The notes under the pieces: generated by a model
Seen by the model: only the letters and a program-made list of their open reading frames with translations
Told to the model about the DNA's origin: nothing
Database searches by the model: none
Part shown: positions 8,101 through 17,140 of the stretch, piece after piece
Position numbering within the stretch: the stretch's first letter is position 1
Layout of the letters: the number at the start of each line of letters is the position of its first letter
Program-made: the position numbers and the translations under genes
Source of the DNA: Verrucomicrobiaceae bacterium
GTDB lineage: Bacteria; Verrucomicrobiota; Verrucomicrobiia; Chthoniobacterales; Terrimicrobiaceae
NCBI GenBank assembly: GCA_007280915.1
Contig: QYQL01000158.1
Span: 1-34,514, forward strand
Reading direction: 5' to 3'
Length of the DNA: 34,514 nucleotides

Positions 8101-8832
8101 TCAGGAGTCGAGTTTTCTGGAGATCCGCTCGCAGACGGTCTTCAATGCCTTGACCCGGGCATACCACTTGAAATTCGCGGGAATCACCGTCCAGGGGGCT
8201 TCCGGCGTGGAGGTTTTCTCGAACATATCCTGCGCCGCCTCATTGTGCTCGTGCCAGTGCCGTCGGTTCCGCCAGTCCTCCTCGCTGATTTTCCAGTGCT
8301 TGTAGGGGTCCGCCTCCCGGCGTTTGAACCGGCCCAACTGCTCGTCTTTCGTGATATGGAGGTAGAGCTTGATCAGGATCGCCCCGTCGTCGGCGAGCGT
8401 CTTTTCAAACTCGTTGATCTCCCGATACGCGCGCTTCCACTCCGGCTCGGAGCAGAATCCCTCCACTCGCTCGACCAGCACCCGGCCATACCACGAGCGG
8501 TCGAAAATCACGAGATCCCCGTGCGAGGGAAGTTTGGTCCAGAACCTCCACATGTAGTGGTGACAAAACTCCTCGGGGGTCGGCTTCACGATGGAGTAAA
8601 CCCGCACGAGGCGGGGGTCCAGGCGCTCGACCACCCGCTTGATCGCGCCCCCCTTGCCAGCCGCATCCGGCCCCTCGAGCACAAGAATCACCGAGTTCTT
8701 TTTTTCGCGGAGCCGCAATTGCATCCCCAGCAACTGCAGTTGCAGCTGCTTCATCTGCTTTTTGTAGTCCTCCTGCTCCAGTGATTTCGACTGGTCCAAA
8801 TCATCCAGGTGGATGCGTTCTTTGTTGGCCAT
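8101..8832 (-). CDS. ppk2: Polyphosphate kinase 2 family protein (PPK2)
   Basis: PPK2 enzymes transfer phosphate between polyphosphate and nucleoside mono- or diphosphates in the cytoplasm. The 243-residue protein is a single-domain form. It shows the Walker A motif GPDAAGKGG (residues 54-62), the DRSWYGR Walker B/lid region (111-117) and a basic lid segment further on (RFKRREADPYKHWK). The start at 8832 (MANKERIH) is preferred over an in-frame ATG nine codons upstream because it matches the usual short leader before the first helix; a weak GGTGGA lies about 15 bases ahead of it. The gene converges on the hisG terminator and stands alone, with no ppk1 or ppx nearby. Whether it favours AMP, ADP or GDP cannot be decided here. 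Confidence 0.9.
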   Translation of the reverse strand: MANKERIHLDDLDQSKSLEQEDYKKQMKQLQLQLLGMQLRLREKKNSVILVLEGPDAAGKGGAIKRVVERLDPRLVRVYSIVKPTPEEFCHHYMWRFWTKLPSHGDLVIFDRSWYGRVLVERVEGFCSEPEWKRAYREINEFEKTLADDGAILIKLYLHITKDEQLGRFKRREADPYKHWKISEEDWRNRRHWHEHNEAAQDMFEKTSTPEAPWTVIPANFKWYARVKALKTVCERISRKLDS

Positions 8833-9197
8833 GGGTGTGAATAAGTTTCCACCGCACATAAACGGATTTCGCCCGGCGGGGAAGCGCCGAAAACGGGAAT
8901 ATTCACATTCTCCGCCTGCGGCGCATCACCCGGAGCGCCTGGGATGGCATCAGGCCGCAGCTGCTGTCGCCCGGCGGAATTTTTGCCGGTGGAGAGAATC
9001 CTTGAATCCTTGAGCCTCCCATTTTTGTTTTTGACACCTGCATTGCACGAGCTAGTCTTTCCCTCCTGCCCGGATCGGGGGGAGAATCGCTGTCCGTTTT
9101 CGCAGAGGCGACAACGGCAAGCGTTTGTCACCCATTTTCCGGCGAAACAAACAAACCGCCACACGATGTTCAAAACATGCGGCTCCGGCCGCCAGAT
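8833..9197. other. 365-base intergenic region between divergent ppk2 and tRNA-Thr/tuf
   Basis: No credible gene is seen. The right half carries the plus-strand promoter at 9031-9058 and a long leader into tRNA-Thr. The left half must hold the ppk2 promoter, but no convincing boxes stand out. It also contains a small tandem AATCCTTG repeat near 8998-9013 and a weak GCCGG hairpin near 8970-8995. Neither has a clear role. Confidence 0.5.
9031..9058 (+). promoter_or_regulatory. Promoter of the tRNA-Thr/tuf transcript
   Basis: A perfect -35 box TTGACA (9031-9036) follows a T-rich stretch and is separated by 16 bases from TAGTCT (9053-9058). The predicted start near 9065 leaves about 130 bases of leader before the tRNA, which would be removed by processing. 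Confidence 0.6.
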
Positions 9198-9273
<76 letters not shown>

Positions 9274-9312
9274 CGAATATCGGTCGCAAACAATCAACAA
9301 CAAAAACTCAAG

Positions 9313-10497
<1,185 letters not shown>

Positions 10498-10520
10498 TCA
10501 GCTATAACGGTAATTTCCAA

Positions 10521-10593
10521 AGGTCAGTAGCTCAATTGGTAGAGCACCGGTCTCCAAAACCGGGTGTTGGGGGTTCAAGTCCCTCCTGACCTG
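10521..10593 (+). tRNA. tRNA-Trp (anticodon CCA)
   Basis: The acceptor AGGTCAG pairs with CTGACCT, the anticodon stem CCGGT/ACCGG encloses CTCCAAA (anticodon CCA), and the T loop is TTCAAGT. The discriminator is G at 10593. Unlike the two other complete tRNAs here, the 3' CCA is not encoded, so it must be added after transcription. It lies between tuf and secE, the classic position for trpT. Confidence 0.95.
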
Positions 10594-10621
10594 TGGATTT
10601 CTCCTCCTCCCGCCCTACACG

Positions 10622-10837
10622 ATGTTTTCCAAACTCCGCAAATTCATGTCCGAGGTCCGCGTGGAACTCGGCAAGGCCCAATGGCCGTGGGATCCGAATG
10701 AAAAGGGCTTCCGTCGCTACAAGGAACTCACCGATTCCACGGTGGTCGTCCTCGTCGCGATGCTCATCCTCGGCGGATACATCGCGTTCTTCGATTTTAT
10801 TCTCATCAATGTGGTCAGCTTCCTGACCCACCCCTAA
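10622..10837 (+). CDS. secE: Preprotein translocase subunit SecE
   Basis: SecE clamps the SecY channel in the inner membrane. The 71-residue protein is the short single-span form. It has an amphipathic cytoplasmic helix with the family sequence EVRVELGKAQWP (residues 11-22) and one membrane span (about 40-65). The start at 10622 is taken because it precedes this helix by the usual few residues; a second ATG eight codons later is possible. It lies 28 bases after tRNA-Trp and 10 before nusG, so the three are co-transcribed. Confidence 0.95.
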   Translation: MFSKLRKFMSEVRVELGKAQWPWDPNEKGFRRYKELTDSTVVVLVAMLILGGYIAFFDFILINVVSFLTHP

Positions 10838-10847
10838 TTTTTATCTC

Positions 10848-11411
10848 ATGGCATTAGACCCGAAAGACCAGTGGTTCGTCGTGCATGTTCTCTCCGGATT
10901 CGAGCAGAAGGTGCAGAAAGAAATCAACCGCCGCATCCAGACCGAGGAGATGGGAGACCTTGTTTACGAGGTGCTCATTCCCACCGAGCGCGTCCAGGAA
11001 ATCAAGCGCGGCAAGAAGACCGAAACCACCCGCAAGTTCTTTCCGGGCTACCTGATCATCAACATGCACCTGCTCGACGAGAACAACCAGCTCGTTGAGA
11101 AGACATGGTATTTCATCAAGGATACCAATGGTGTCCTCGGTTTTGCCGGCACCAAGGACCGCCCGATCCCGATGCGCAAGAAGGAGGTCGAAAATCTCCT
11201 CGCCCAGGTGCGCGAGCGCGAGGATACGGTCAAACCGAAAATCAGTTTTGAGGTCGGCGACAAGGTCAAGGTCGCTGACGGTCCGTTCCAGAACCAGAAC
11301 GGAATCGTCGAGGAGATCGATCCCGAGCGCGGGAAGCTGCGCGTTTCCGTCAGCATCTTCGGGCGCGACACTCCGGTGGATCTGGAATACTGGCAGGTCG
11401 AGAAGGCCTGA
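10848..11411 (+). CDS. nusG: Transcription termination/antitermination factor NusG
   Basis: NusG binds RNA polymerase and couples it to Rho or to the ribosome. The 187-residue protein has the N-terminal NGN domain (WFVVHVLSGFEQKV at 9-22, FFPGYLII at about 64-71) and a C-terminal KOW domain (VGDKVKVADGPFQNQNG at about 136-152), ending in EYWQVEKA. Length and architecture are normal. It lies 10 bases after secE with no Shine-Dalgarno. In most bacteria rplK, rplA, rplJ, rplL and rpoB follow, but here the next gene is on the opposite strand, so the ribosomal protein/RNA polymerase cluster has been separated. Confidence 0.97.
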   Translation: MALDPKDQWFVVHVLSGFEQKVQKEINRRIQTEEMGDLVYEVLIPTERVQEIKRGKKTETTRKFFPGYLIINMHLLDENNQLVEKTWYFIKDTNGVLGFAGTKDRPIPMRKKEVENLLAQVREREDTVKPKISFEVGDKVKVADGPFQNQNGIVEEIDPERGKLRVSVSIFGRDTPVDLEYWQVEKA

Positions 11412-11460
11412 CCTGCCCGGGGCTTTTTCCCCCGGCGGGATGAGGCCATTCCCTGATTGG

Positions 11461-12318
11461 CTATTTGACGGTGAAGGTCAGCGTGACGGGGGATGAATCT
11501 CCGTCGCAGGCCAGCTCCCACACACGGCCTTTGCTGCCGACGACTTCCAGAAGTCCCCCGCCGAATTCCCCATCCCCTTGACCGGACTGCTTTCCGTTTC
11601 CAGTTTTGAGCCAGTCCGCAAGCGCTCCGGACATGAGGGCTCCCGGTTTCCCGTCGGCTTCATGGGAGATGACGGAAAAGACGCCCGTTTTTCCAAGTTT
11701 TGAAAGGTCGAATTTCAACCGGCCATCCATGGCCCAGACATTGTCGCCTTTGAGAAAAACCCGGGCCAGGCTGTCCTGATTGGCGACGAACTCCAACGTG
11801 CCTTTGGGAGTGACCCTCAAAGAGGCGAGATTGTTTGAGATCGCCTCGCCGTGAAGAACAAGAACACCTTCCCCTCCCTTTGCATCATCCGAGAAGCCTC
11901 CGCCAACGACGAGCATTCCGGAATTGGCGAAATGAGCGTTGATTGCCCCGCCGTCCAGCACGGTGAGTTGTCCGGACTGCTGCCGGCCGTTTCCCCCGAT
12001 GCTCAGGTTGCCAAACTTCAAGACCCCGCCTTCTGGCACAGTTAAACAGGCTGCGCCGGATATAAAAATGTTGCCGGGATCGCCGGCCCACTGGCGATCC
12101 ACGAGGGCCGGCTGGTCGATATTCGTCGCGCCGGCGACATCCACGCGCTCGTTGGCGGCGGGAAGGTTACCTCCGCTCCAGTTCGCGGGGTTTGAAAACA
12201 ACGAGTCGCCCCCTTCGTTGGTGAATATCGCCCCCTCGATGCGGGCAAGTCCTGAAAAGCAGGCGGCCGCCGCCAGCGCGCGGGAGAGCAACGGGAGAGG
12301 TTTCACAAGGCCACGCAT
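11461..12318 (-). CDS. Secreted repeat-type (beta-solenoid-like) protein of unknown function
   Basis: This 285-residue protein has a likely signal peptide (hydrophobic residues about 9-25, ending near EGA). The mature part starts with FTNEGGDSLFSNPANWSGG, a pattern seen at the start of autotransporter-like or PEP-CTERM-associated surface proteins in Verrucomicrobiota and Planctomycetes. The rest is Gly-, Asn- and Val-rich with spaced motifs (LSIGGNG, LTVLDGG, MLVVGGG), consistent with short beta-strand repeats. There is no C-terminal anchor or PEP-CTERM tail, so it may be truncated compared with larger relatives. The ATG at 12318 is preferred over an in-frame TTG three codons upstream. It lies 58 bases after the PEP carboxylase gene on the same strand. 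Function unknown. Confidence 0.6.
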   Translation of the reverse strand: MRGLVKPLPLLSRALAAAACFSGLARIEGAIFTNEGGDSLFSNPANWSGGNLPAANERVDVAGATNIDQPALVDRQWAGDPGNIFISGAACLTVPEGGVLKFGNLSIGGNGRQQSGQLTVLDGGAINAHFANSGMLVVGGGFSDDAKGGEGVLVLHGEAISNNLASLRVTPKGTLEFVANQDSLARVFLKGDNVWAMDGRLKFDLSKLGKTGVFSVISHEADGKPGALMSGALADWLKTGNGKQSGQGDGEFGGGLLEVVGSKGRVWELACDGDSSPVTLTFTVK

Positions 12319-12376
12319 AGCGTGCAAAATGAGGATTTCAACCTAAAGTCCAACAGGAGAGCCTTCCGGGAGCGGC

Positions 12377-15145
12377 TCAGCCGGTTGTTCTTAGGCCACT
12401 TGCGATGGCATTGACGCTGAGGAGCACATCGCGGAGAAGAGCCTGTGCCTCGTGCGGAGATGAGATGGTGGAACTGCGCCAGCGTTTCAGCAATTCCACC
12501 TGATGAATGTGAAGACCGCGGAGAGCCGTGTCCCGCAAGGCAAGGGTTTTCAGCATGCGGGGACGGCGGGTTTCCAGACTGCCGCCGAAGACCGCGGCAA
12601 GCATTACTCTGGTTTTGTCGAATTCCCCGAGAATGATTTCCAGCAGTGCCTCCCTGGCCGGGGCGTCCGTTACGAGACCGGCATAGAGGCTCATCATTTC
12701 CCGGTCCGCACTCGCAATGTTCGTCTCCGCGTTGGTCAGGACGTAATACAGAAACGGTGAGGATTTCAGCGAACCGGCCAGCCGTGCGAAAAGGTCCTGA
12801 TGTTCGCTGGACAGGCTCTGCAGCGCCGAGCCCACCCCGAACCAGCCGGGCAGGTAGTGCCGGCACTGGTTCCAGCCGAACACCCACGGAATTGCACGGA
12901 GATCGGAAAGCGTGCGCTGTCCGGTCCGCCGGGCGGGACGCGAACCGATCCGGCTCGCCTCGAGCGCGTCGATAGGCGTGGCCCCGGAAAAATAGGTCAT
13001 GAATTGCGGATGACCGATGAGCTGTGAATACGCCGCGCGGCTTGTGATTGAAAGGAACTCACAGATCTCCGGGAACACCTCATTCGCGGATTCCGGGTGC
13101 TGGCCGAGCGAAACCCCGGCCACCCCGGCCTGGAGTAGTTCGAGATTGTAAACGGCCGAATCCAGGTTGGAGTATTTCTGCGGGATGGTTTCGCCTTGCT
13201 CGGTCAGCCGCAGATCCCCCTGCACCGACCCGTGGGGCAATGCATCGAGGAAACGATGAGTGGGACCCGCGCCCCGGCTGATGGTTCCGCCACGCCCGTG
13301 AAAGAAGCGGATCTTTGTTTCCGCGGCTGCTCCCGTGGAGGAGAGAGCCGCCTGAGACTTGTGCAGAGCCCATTGGCTGGAAAAAATCCCGCAGTCCTTG
13401 TTGCTGTCGCTGTATCCGATCATCACCTGCTGGACCGGGCGTTCCTGCCGGAAAGAAAGGACCTGCATCCGTTCGGATTTCTGGAAGACCAAGCTGCGTG
13501 CGGTCACCGGATGGGCAAGGAACTCCTGCACAATGCCCGGACCCATTTCCAGGTCTTCCAATGTTTCAAAAAGCGGGACGACCGGAATTCCGCATAGCAA
13601 TCCCTCCGGCGTCCAGCGGGCGAGACCGGCCTCCCGGGCCAGAAGGTAAACCACCAGAAGGTCGGACAGGCGGCGGGTCATGCTGACAATCAGCGCGCCG
13701 ATTCCCTCCAGTCCGTGGCTGTTAATGTGTGTGCGGAGGACCGAGTAGCATGACAGGACGTCATCGGCATGCTTGCCGCATTTCGCGCCGGATCCCAGGA
13801 ACGGCCGCGGCGAAGCGAGTTCCGCATTGAGAAATTTCAGGCGACGGTCTTCGTTCCACTTGGAAAAACCATGGTCGGCGGCTCCGCTTTCCTTGAGCAG
13901 TTCATCCATTGCGAGGTCGTGAAAGCGGCTGTTCTGCCGGATATCGAGCGCAGCAAGATGAAATCCGAACACGTCGAGTGCCCGGCGAACAGGCAGCACC
14001 GCGGTGTCGGCGAGCCGCCCCGCTCCCACCGCATAAAGCGAATCGGAGAGTTTCGCGAGATGCACATCCATCTCCAGCGGCGTGTGGTAATGCCTGGCCT
14101 TTTCCTCAAGCGAATAATCCTCCCCGGGCAGCGGGGTCATGGGAAGTTTCGACTGGAGAAGGAGGACAAATTGACGCCACGGTTCATCGGAATGCTGCCG
14201 GGCGAGGATTTCCGCGAGCTCGGGATTTTCCGACCAGAGCTCCACAAGGACTTTGTCGAGCTCCGCGGGGGCCTCCTGAAAATTGCTTGAGAGCGGAAGC
14301 TTGGCGGCGAGTTCGGACAGCTGCCGCCGGATGACCAGCAGCGCGTTCAACCGCAGCTTCTGCAGAGTTTCCGCTGTCACCCCGGCCGTGACCAGGGGAT
14401 GCCCGTCCCGGTCCCCTCCCACCCATGTTCCAAAGCGCACCTTCGGCCAGACATGAGGGTCTTCCAGAAGAGTCGGATCGAAGTTGCACGAGCGCCAAGC
14501 CTGGTGGAGGCGCTCGTCCAGCCGCGCAAGCGCATACGGGAAAACCTCCCGCAGATAAAAAAGCACGCCGCGCCGCTCTCCCGGGACGTCCGGTTTCTCC
14601 AGCAAAATCTCGCCCGTGCGCCACAGTCTCTCAAGAACCACCTTGATCTCGTCGCGGAGAGCGTCCCGCTCAAGCGGAGTCATCTGGCTGTTGTCGCGGG
14701 CGGTCAGCAGCCGGTAGATCATCCTGTGCTGCTCCAATACGGCCGCGCGCTTGGCCTCGGTCGGGTGCGCTGTCAGGACGGGTTCGATCCGGATCTGGTG
14801 CAGCGAAGCGGCGATCTCCTCCGCAGAAAGCCCGGCATCCTTGAGGCGTTGGAGCTCCTGCGCCCAAAGGCCCGGCTCGTCCGCCGGGCCGTTCTCAATC
14901 TCGCGAAGCCTGCGGGTCCGGGCGGATGCGCCCTCTTCGACCATGTTCAAAAGTTGAAATGCCATCGAGCACGCCTGCTCGACTCCGTCAACGCGACCAT
15001 CCTTCGTCCCGATCCAGGGGAGTCGGGCCGCCACCTCTTCCTGTCCGAGTTCGCAAAGAACCTCCCGCAGGCAGCCCATCAAAAATTCCAGATCCGCACT
15101 GATCTTCTCAAACCCCGAAGCGATGTATTCAGCAGTCGTCTTCAC
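12377..15145 (-). CDS. ppc: Phosphoenolpyruvate carboxylase
   Basis: PEPC fixes bicarbonate onto PEP to give oxaloacetate, replenishing the TCA cycle. The protein is 922 residues from the chosen GTG at 15145, normal for the family. Visible motifs are LTAHPTEAKR with the catalytic His (about residue 127), WVGGDRDGHP, MIGYSDSNKDCG, FFHGRGGTISRGAGP and RRTGQRTLSDLRAIPWVFGW. The C-terminus SVNAIASGLRTTG is the conserved PEPC end. The frame is open for 58 more codons upstream, but those residues do not resemble PEPC and would run into the efp start. An AGGAGG abuts the GTG, closer than ideal, so the start is moderately certain. The gene is divergent from efp. Confidence 0.95.
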   Translation of the reverse strand: MKTTAEYIASGFEKISADLEFLMGCLREVLCELGQEEVAARLPWIGTKDGRVDGVEQACSMAFQLLNMVEEGASARTRRLREIENGPADEPGLWAQELQRLKDAGLSAEEIAASLHQIRIEPVLTAHPTEAKRAAVLEQHRMIYRLLTARDNSQMTPLERDALRDEIKVVLERLWRTGEILLEKPDVPGERRGVLFYLREVFPYALARLDERLHQAWRSCNFDPTLLEDPHVWPKVRFGTWVGGDRDGHPLVTAGVTAETLQKLRLNALLVIRRQLSELAAKLPLSSNFQEAPAELDKVLVELWSENPELAEILARQHSDEPWRQFVLLLQSKLPMTPLPGEDYSLEEKARHYHTPLEMDVHLAKLSDSLYAVGAGRLADTAVLPVRRALDVFGFHLAALDIRQNSRFHDLAMDELLKESGAADHGFSKWNEDRRLKFLNAELASPRPFLGSGAKCGKHADDVLSCYSVLRTHINSHGLEGIGALIVSMTRRLSDLLVVYLLAREAGLARWTPEGLLCGIPVVPLFETLEDLEMGPGIVQEFLAHPVTARSLVFQKSERMQVLSFRQERPVQQVMIGYSDSNKDCGIFSSQWALHKSQAALSSTGAAAETKIRFFHGRGGTISRGAGPTHRFLDALPHGSVQGDLRLTEQGETIPQKYSNLDSAVYNLELLQAGVAGVSLGQHPESANEVFPEICEFLSITSRAAYSQLIGHPQFMTYFSGATPIDALEASRIGSRPARRTGQRTLSDLRAIPWVFGWNQCRHYLPGWFGVGSALQSLSSEHQDLFARLAGSLKSSPFLYYVLTNAETNIASADREMMSLYAGLVTDAPAREALLEIILGEFDKTRVMLAAVFGGSLETRRPRMLKTLALRDTALRGLHIHQVELLKRWRSSTISSPHEAQALLRDVLLSVNAIASGLRTTG

Positions 15146-15306
15146 CCTCCTCTTATGTTTGCCAATTTTGTAAAAAATGCAACCGCTGGATGCGACGCTG
15201 CTTTTCCCGGTTGCGACCGGTTGTTCCGCTGGAGGAGCGTTTTTCCTTCCGTGTTCGGGATTCCCGGCTTGCCAAAGGGTTTGGGGAAGTTTAGCAGAGA
15301 GGTTCA

Positions 15307-15864
15307 ATGGCAGCAGCAAATGATCTCCGCAAAGGCATGGCGATCCGTTACAACGGAAACCCGGCCATCGTTCTCGACGTCCAACACCGTACCCCGGGAA
15401 ACCTCAGGGCATTTGTGCAATGCATCATCCGCTACATCGGCACCGGAAAGTCCGCCGACATCCGGTTTTCCTCGACGGAAAAAGTCGATCTGGTGGATGT
15501 CAACCGGCAGCAGTTGGAATTCAGCTATGCGGACCATCAGGGCTACCATTTCATGGATCCGGAGAATTTTGAGACGATCACCCTGCATGATGACCTTGTT
15601 GCCGAGGGAAAAGATTATCTGGTGGAGAACCTCAAGGTCGAGGTGCTGAGCATCGAGGGCCGCCCGGCGCAGGTTCTGCTACCTTCCTCCGTCAGCCTCA
15701 AGGTGACCGAGTCGGCTGAGGGAATCCGGGGGGATTCCGCGAACAATGTTCAAAAGCCGGCGACTCTCGAGACCGGTAAAGTGATCAACGTGCCCCTTTT
15801 CATCAAGGAGGGGGAACTGATCAAAGTCAGCACGGCCGACGGCTCCTATCTGGGCCGGGCATAA
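15307..15864 (+). CDS. efp: Elongation factor P, with an unmodifiable-looking tip (Asn at the Lys34 position)
   Basis: EF-P rescues ribosomes stalled on polyproline. The 185-residue protein has all three domains: the N-terminal KOW-like domain, a middle OB domain (FSYADHQGYHFMDPENFE) and a C-terminal OB domain ending KPATLETGKVINVPLFIKEG and YLGRA. The tip loop that reaches the peptidyl-transferase centre reads HRTPGNLRAF (27-36). Aligned with E. coli (PGKGQAF), N32 replaces the lysine that EpmA modifies and that is an arginine in EarP-type EF-P. The start at 15307 is preceded by GAGAGG at a good distance, one of the few clear Shine-Dalgarno sites in the window. An M50-like gene follows after 7 bases. 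EF-P is favoured over the YeiP paralogue on length and C-terminal sequence. Confidence 0.93.
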   Translation: MAAANDLRKGMAIRYNGNPAIVLDVQHRTPGNLRAFVQCIIRYIGTGKSADIRFSSTEKVDLVDVNRQQLEFSYADHQGYHFMDPENFETITLHDDLVAEGKDYLVENLKVEVLSIEGRPAQVLLPSSVSLKVTESAEGIRGDSANNVQKPATLETGKVINVPLFIKEGELIKVSTADGSYLGRA

Positions 15865-15871
15865 CCCCGCC

Positions 15872-16630
15872 GTGGCCGGAAAACGCCGCCCCCAGCGCAA
15901 CAAGCCGGTCCGTTTTCATGCTGCGATTGCCGGAGCCATTCCGGAACACGTCCCCACGCGCTGGGTGAAATTCGTTGTCGGGATTTTCCTGCTCCCGCTG
16001 GCGTGGATTCTGACGCAGACATTCTTTACCGCTTTCGCGCGAACGACCGTCCGCGACGCGTTCTGGATCACCGAGGAGTTCTGGTTTTTTTCGCTCGGGT
16101 CGGTCCTGTGGCTCGTTGCGTTTTTCGGCCTGCCCCGCCCGCTGTGGATGTATGTCTTCGGCCACGAGCTGACCCACGCGTTGTGGGTTTATCTGATGGG
16201 CGGCCAGGTCCACCGGTTCCGCGTCACGAAGGAGGGCGGGCATATTCTCACCGACAAGACGAATACCTGGATCGCCCTCGCCCCGTATTTTTTCCCAATC
16301 TACAGCCTGCTCGTGATCGCCATCTACGGCATCGCGGCCATTTTCATCGATGTGACTCCATACCGTCAGCTTCTCTACGCATTGATCGGGCTCACCTGGG
16401 CGTTCCATCTTTCCTTTACCTGCTGGATGATTCCCAAGGGTCAGCCTGACCTCACCTACGGAGGGACCTTCTTTTCCCTCGTGCTGATTTACCTTCTCAA
16501 CCTGGCGCTCTTGGCTGTTCTCCTGATCATCGCATCTCCCGGGGTTTCCTGGACGGGATTCGCGCGGGATCTCATCAGGAACTCGGCGGAATTTTCCCAC
16601 CAGATCCTGCGTCTTGCCGCGAAGATATAA
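15872..16630 (+). CDS. Putative M50-like (site-2-protease type) membrane metalloprotease
   Basis: This 252-residue polytopic membrane protein has about five or six hydrophobic segments. Within the second or third span lies GHELTHALW (HELTH at 98-102), the zinc-binding HExxH motif of M50 intramembrane proteases, and further on APYFFPIYSLL and a conserved-looking PDLTYGG segment (D193) that could supply the third zinc ligand. Characterised M50 proteases cut membrane-bound regulators or signal peptides. The only plausible start is the GTG at 15872, 7 bases after the efp stop, so it is probably translated with EF-P. The family placement is inferred from motifs only. Substrate unknown. Confidence 0.65.
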   Translation: MAGKRRPQRNKPVRFHAAIAGAIPEHVPTRWVKFVVGIFLLPLAWILTQTFFTAFARTTVRDAFWITEEFWFFSLGSVLWLVAFFGLPRPLWMYVFGHELTHALWVYLMGGQVHRFRVTKEGGHILTDKTNTWIALAPYFFPIYSLLVIAIYGIAAIFIDVTPYRQLLYALIGLTWAFHLSFTCWMIPKGQPDLTYGGTFFSLVLIYLLNLALLAVLLIIASPGVSWTGFARDLIRNSAEFSHQILRLAAKI

Positions 16631-16685
16631 GGAACATCGGTTCCTTCCGGGGGTTCCGGATCCGCAAAAACATTCAAAATGCGCC

Positions 16686-16713
16686 TTGTCGCGTGACGCG
16701 AAAGAGATATTGT
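16686..16713 (+). promoter_or_regulatory. Putative promoter of tRNA-Met/rpsT
   Basis: TTGTCG (16686-16691) and TATTGT (16708-16713) are separated by 16 bases. Transcription would start a few bases before the mature 5' end of the tRNA at 16725. Confidence 0.5.
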
Positions 16714-16724
16714 TTTCAACCCAC

Positions 16725-16799
16725 GCCAGGGTAGCTCAGCGGTAGAGCAGGGGACTCATAAGCCCTTGGTCGGGAGTTCGATTCTCCCCTCTGGCACCA
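16725..16799 (+). tRNA. tRNA-Met (anticodon CAT; elongator type)
   Basis: The acceptor GCCAGGG pairs with CTCTGGC (one G-U), the D arm is GCTC/GAGC, the anticodon loop is CTCATAA (anticodon CAT) and the T loop is TTCGATT. CCA is encoded at 16797-16799. The first base pair is G-C, so it is not an initiator tRNA, which would have a mismatch there. The anticodon stem (GGGGA/GCCCT) has an A-G mismatch and a G-U pair. A tRNA-Ile2 read by lysidine at the same anticodon cannot be fully excluded. Confidence 0.88.
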
Positions 16800-16809
16800 A
16801 CAATCCATT

Positions 16810-17076
16810 ATGGCCAATACCAAATCTGCAGCTAAGAGCGCGCGTCAAACCTTGCGCCGCCGTGAACGCAACTCAGGAGTCATCACCGGGCTCAAATCCG
16901 AACAGAAGAAGTTCCGCAAGGCGCTTGCCGACGGCAAGCCCGATGTCGTGAAGGCGGAGTTCGTCAAATTGACTTCGGCGCTGGACAAAGCCGCCAAGCG
17001 CGGAGTGATCCATCGCAACGTGGCCGACCGGAAAAAAAGCCGGCTGACAAAAGCCCTCTCAAAGGTCAAAGTCTGA
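16810..17076 (+). CDS. rpsT: 30S ribosomal protein S20
   Basis: S20 binds 16S rRNA early in 30S assembly. The 88-residue protein is normal in length, highly basic and helical, with the family signatures MANTKSAAKSARQ at the N-terminus and AAKRGVIHRNVADRKKSRL near the C-terminus. The start is 10 bases after the CCA end of tRNA-Met and lacks a Shine-Dalgarno, so message and tRNA come from one precursor and the 5' end of the mRNA may be made by tRNA 3' processing. Confidence 0.97.
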   Translation: MANTKSAAKSARQTLRRRERNSGVITGLKSEQKKFRKALADGKPDVVKAEFVKLTSALDKAAKRGVIHRNVADRKKSRLTKALSKVKV

Positions 17077-17140
17077 CGCTGGCGGAATCCGGCTTTTCGC
17101 CCTTCGCGGGGACGGTGGCCGGAAAAAGAACTTCGTACGG

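Noticed and set aside
11415-11437. GC hairpin right after nusG as a terminator
   Set aside because: The T-run is inside the loop (CTTTTTC) and none follows the stem on either strand, so it does not meet the usual terminator form.
15146-15319. Longer PEP carboxylase starting near 15319
   Set aside because: The extra 58 residues do not look like PEPC and would overlap the divergent efp start; the GTG at 15145 fits family length.
17085-17125. CCGGC/GCCGG hairpin after rpsT as a terminator
   Set aside because: It is followed by As rather than Ts on the plus strand, and the stem is short with a large loop.
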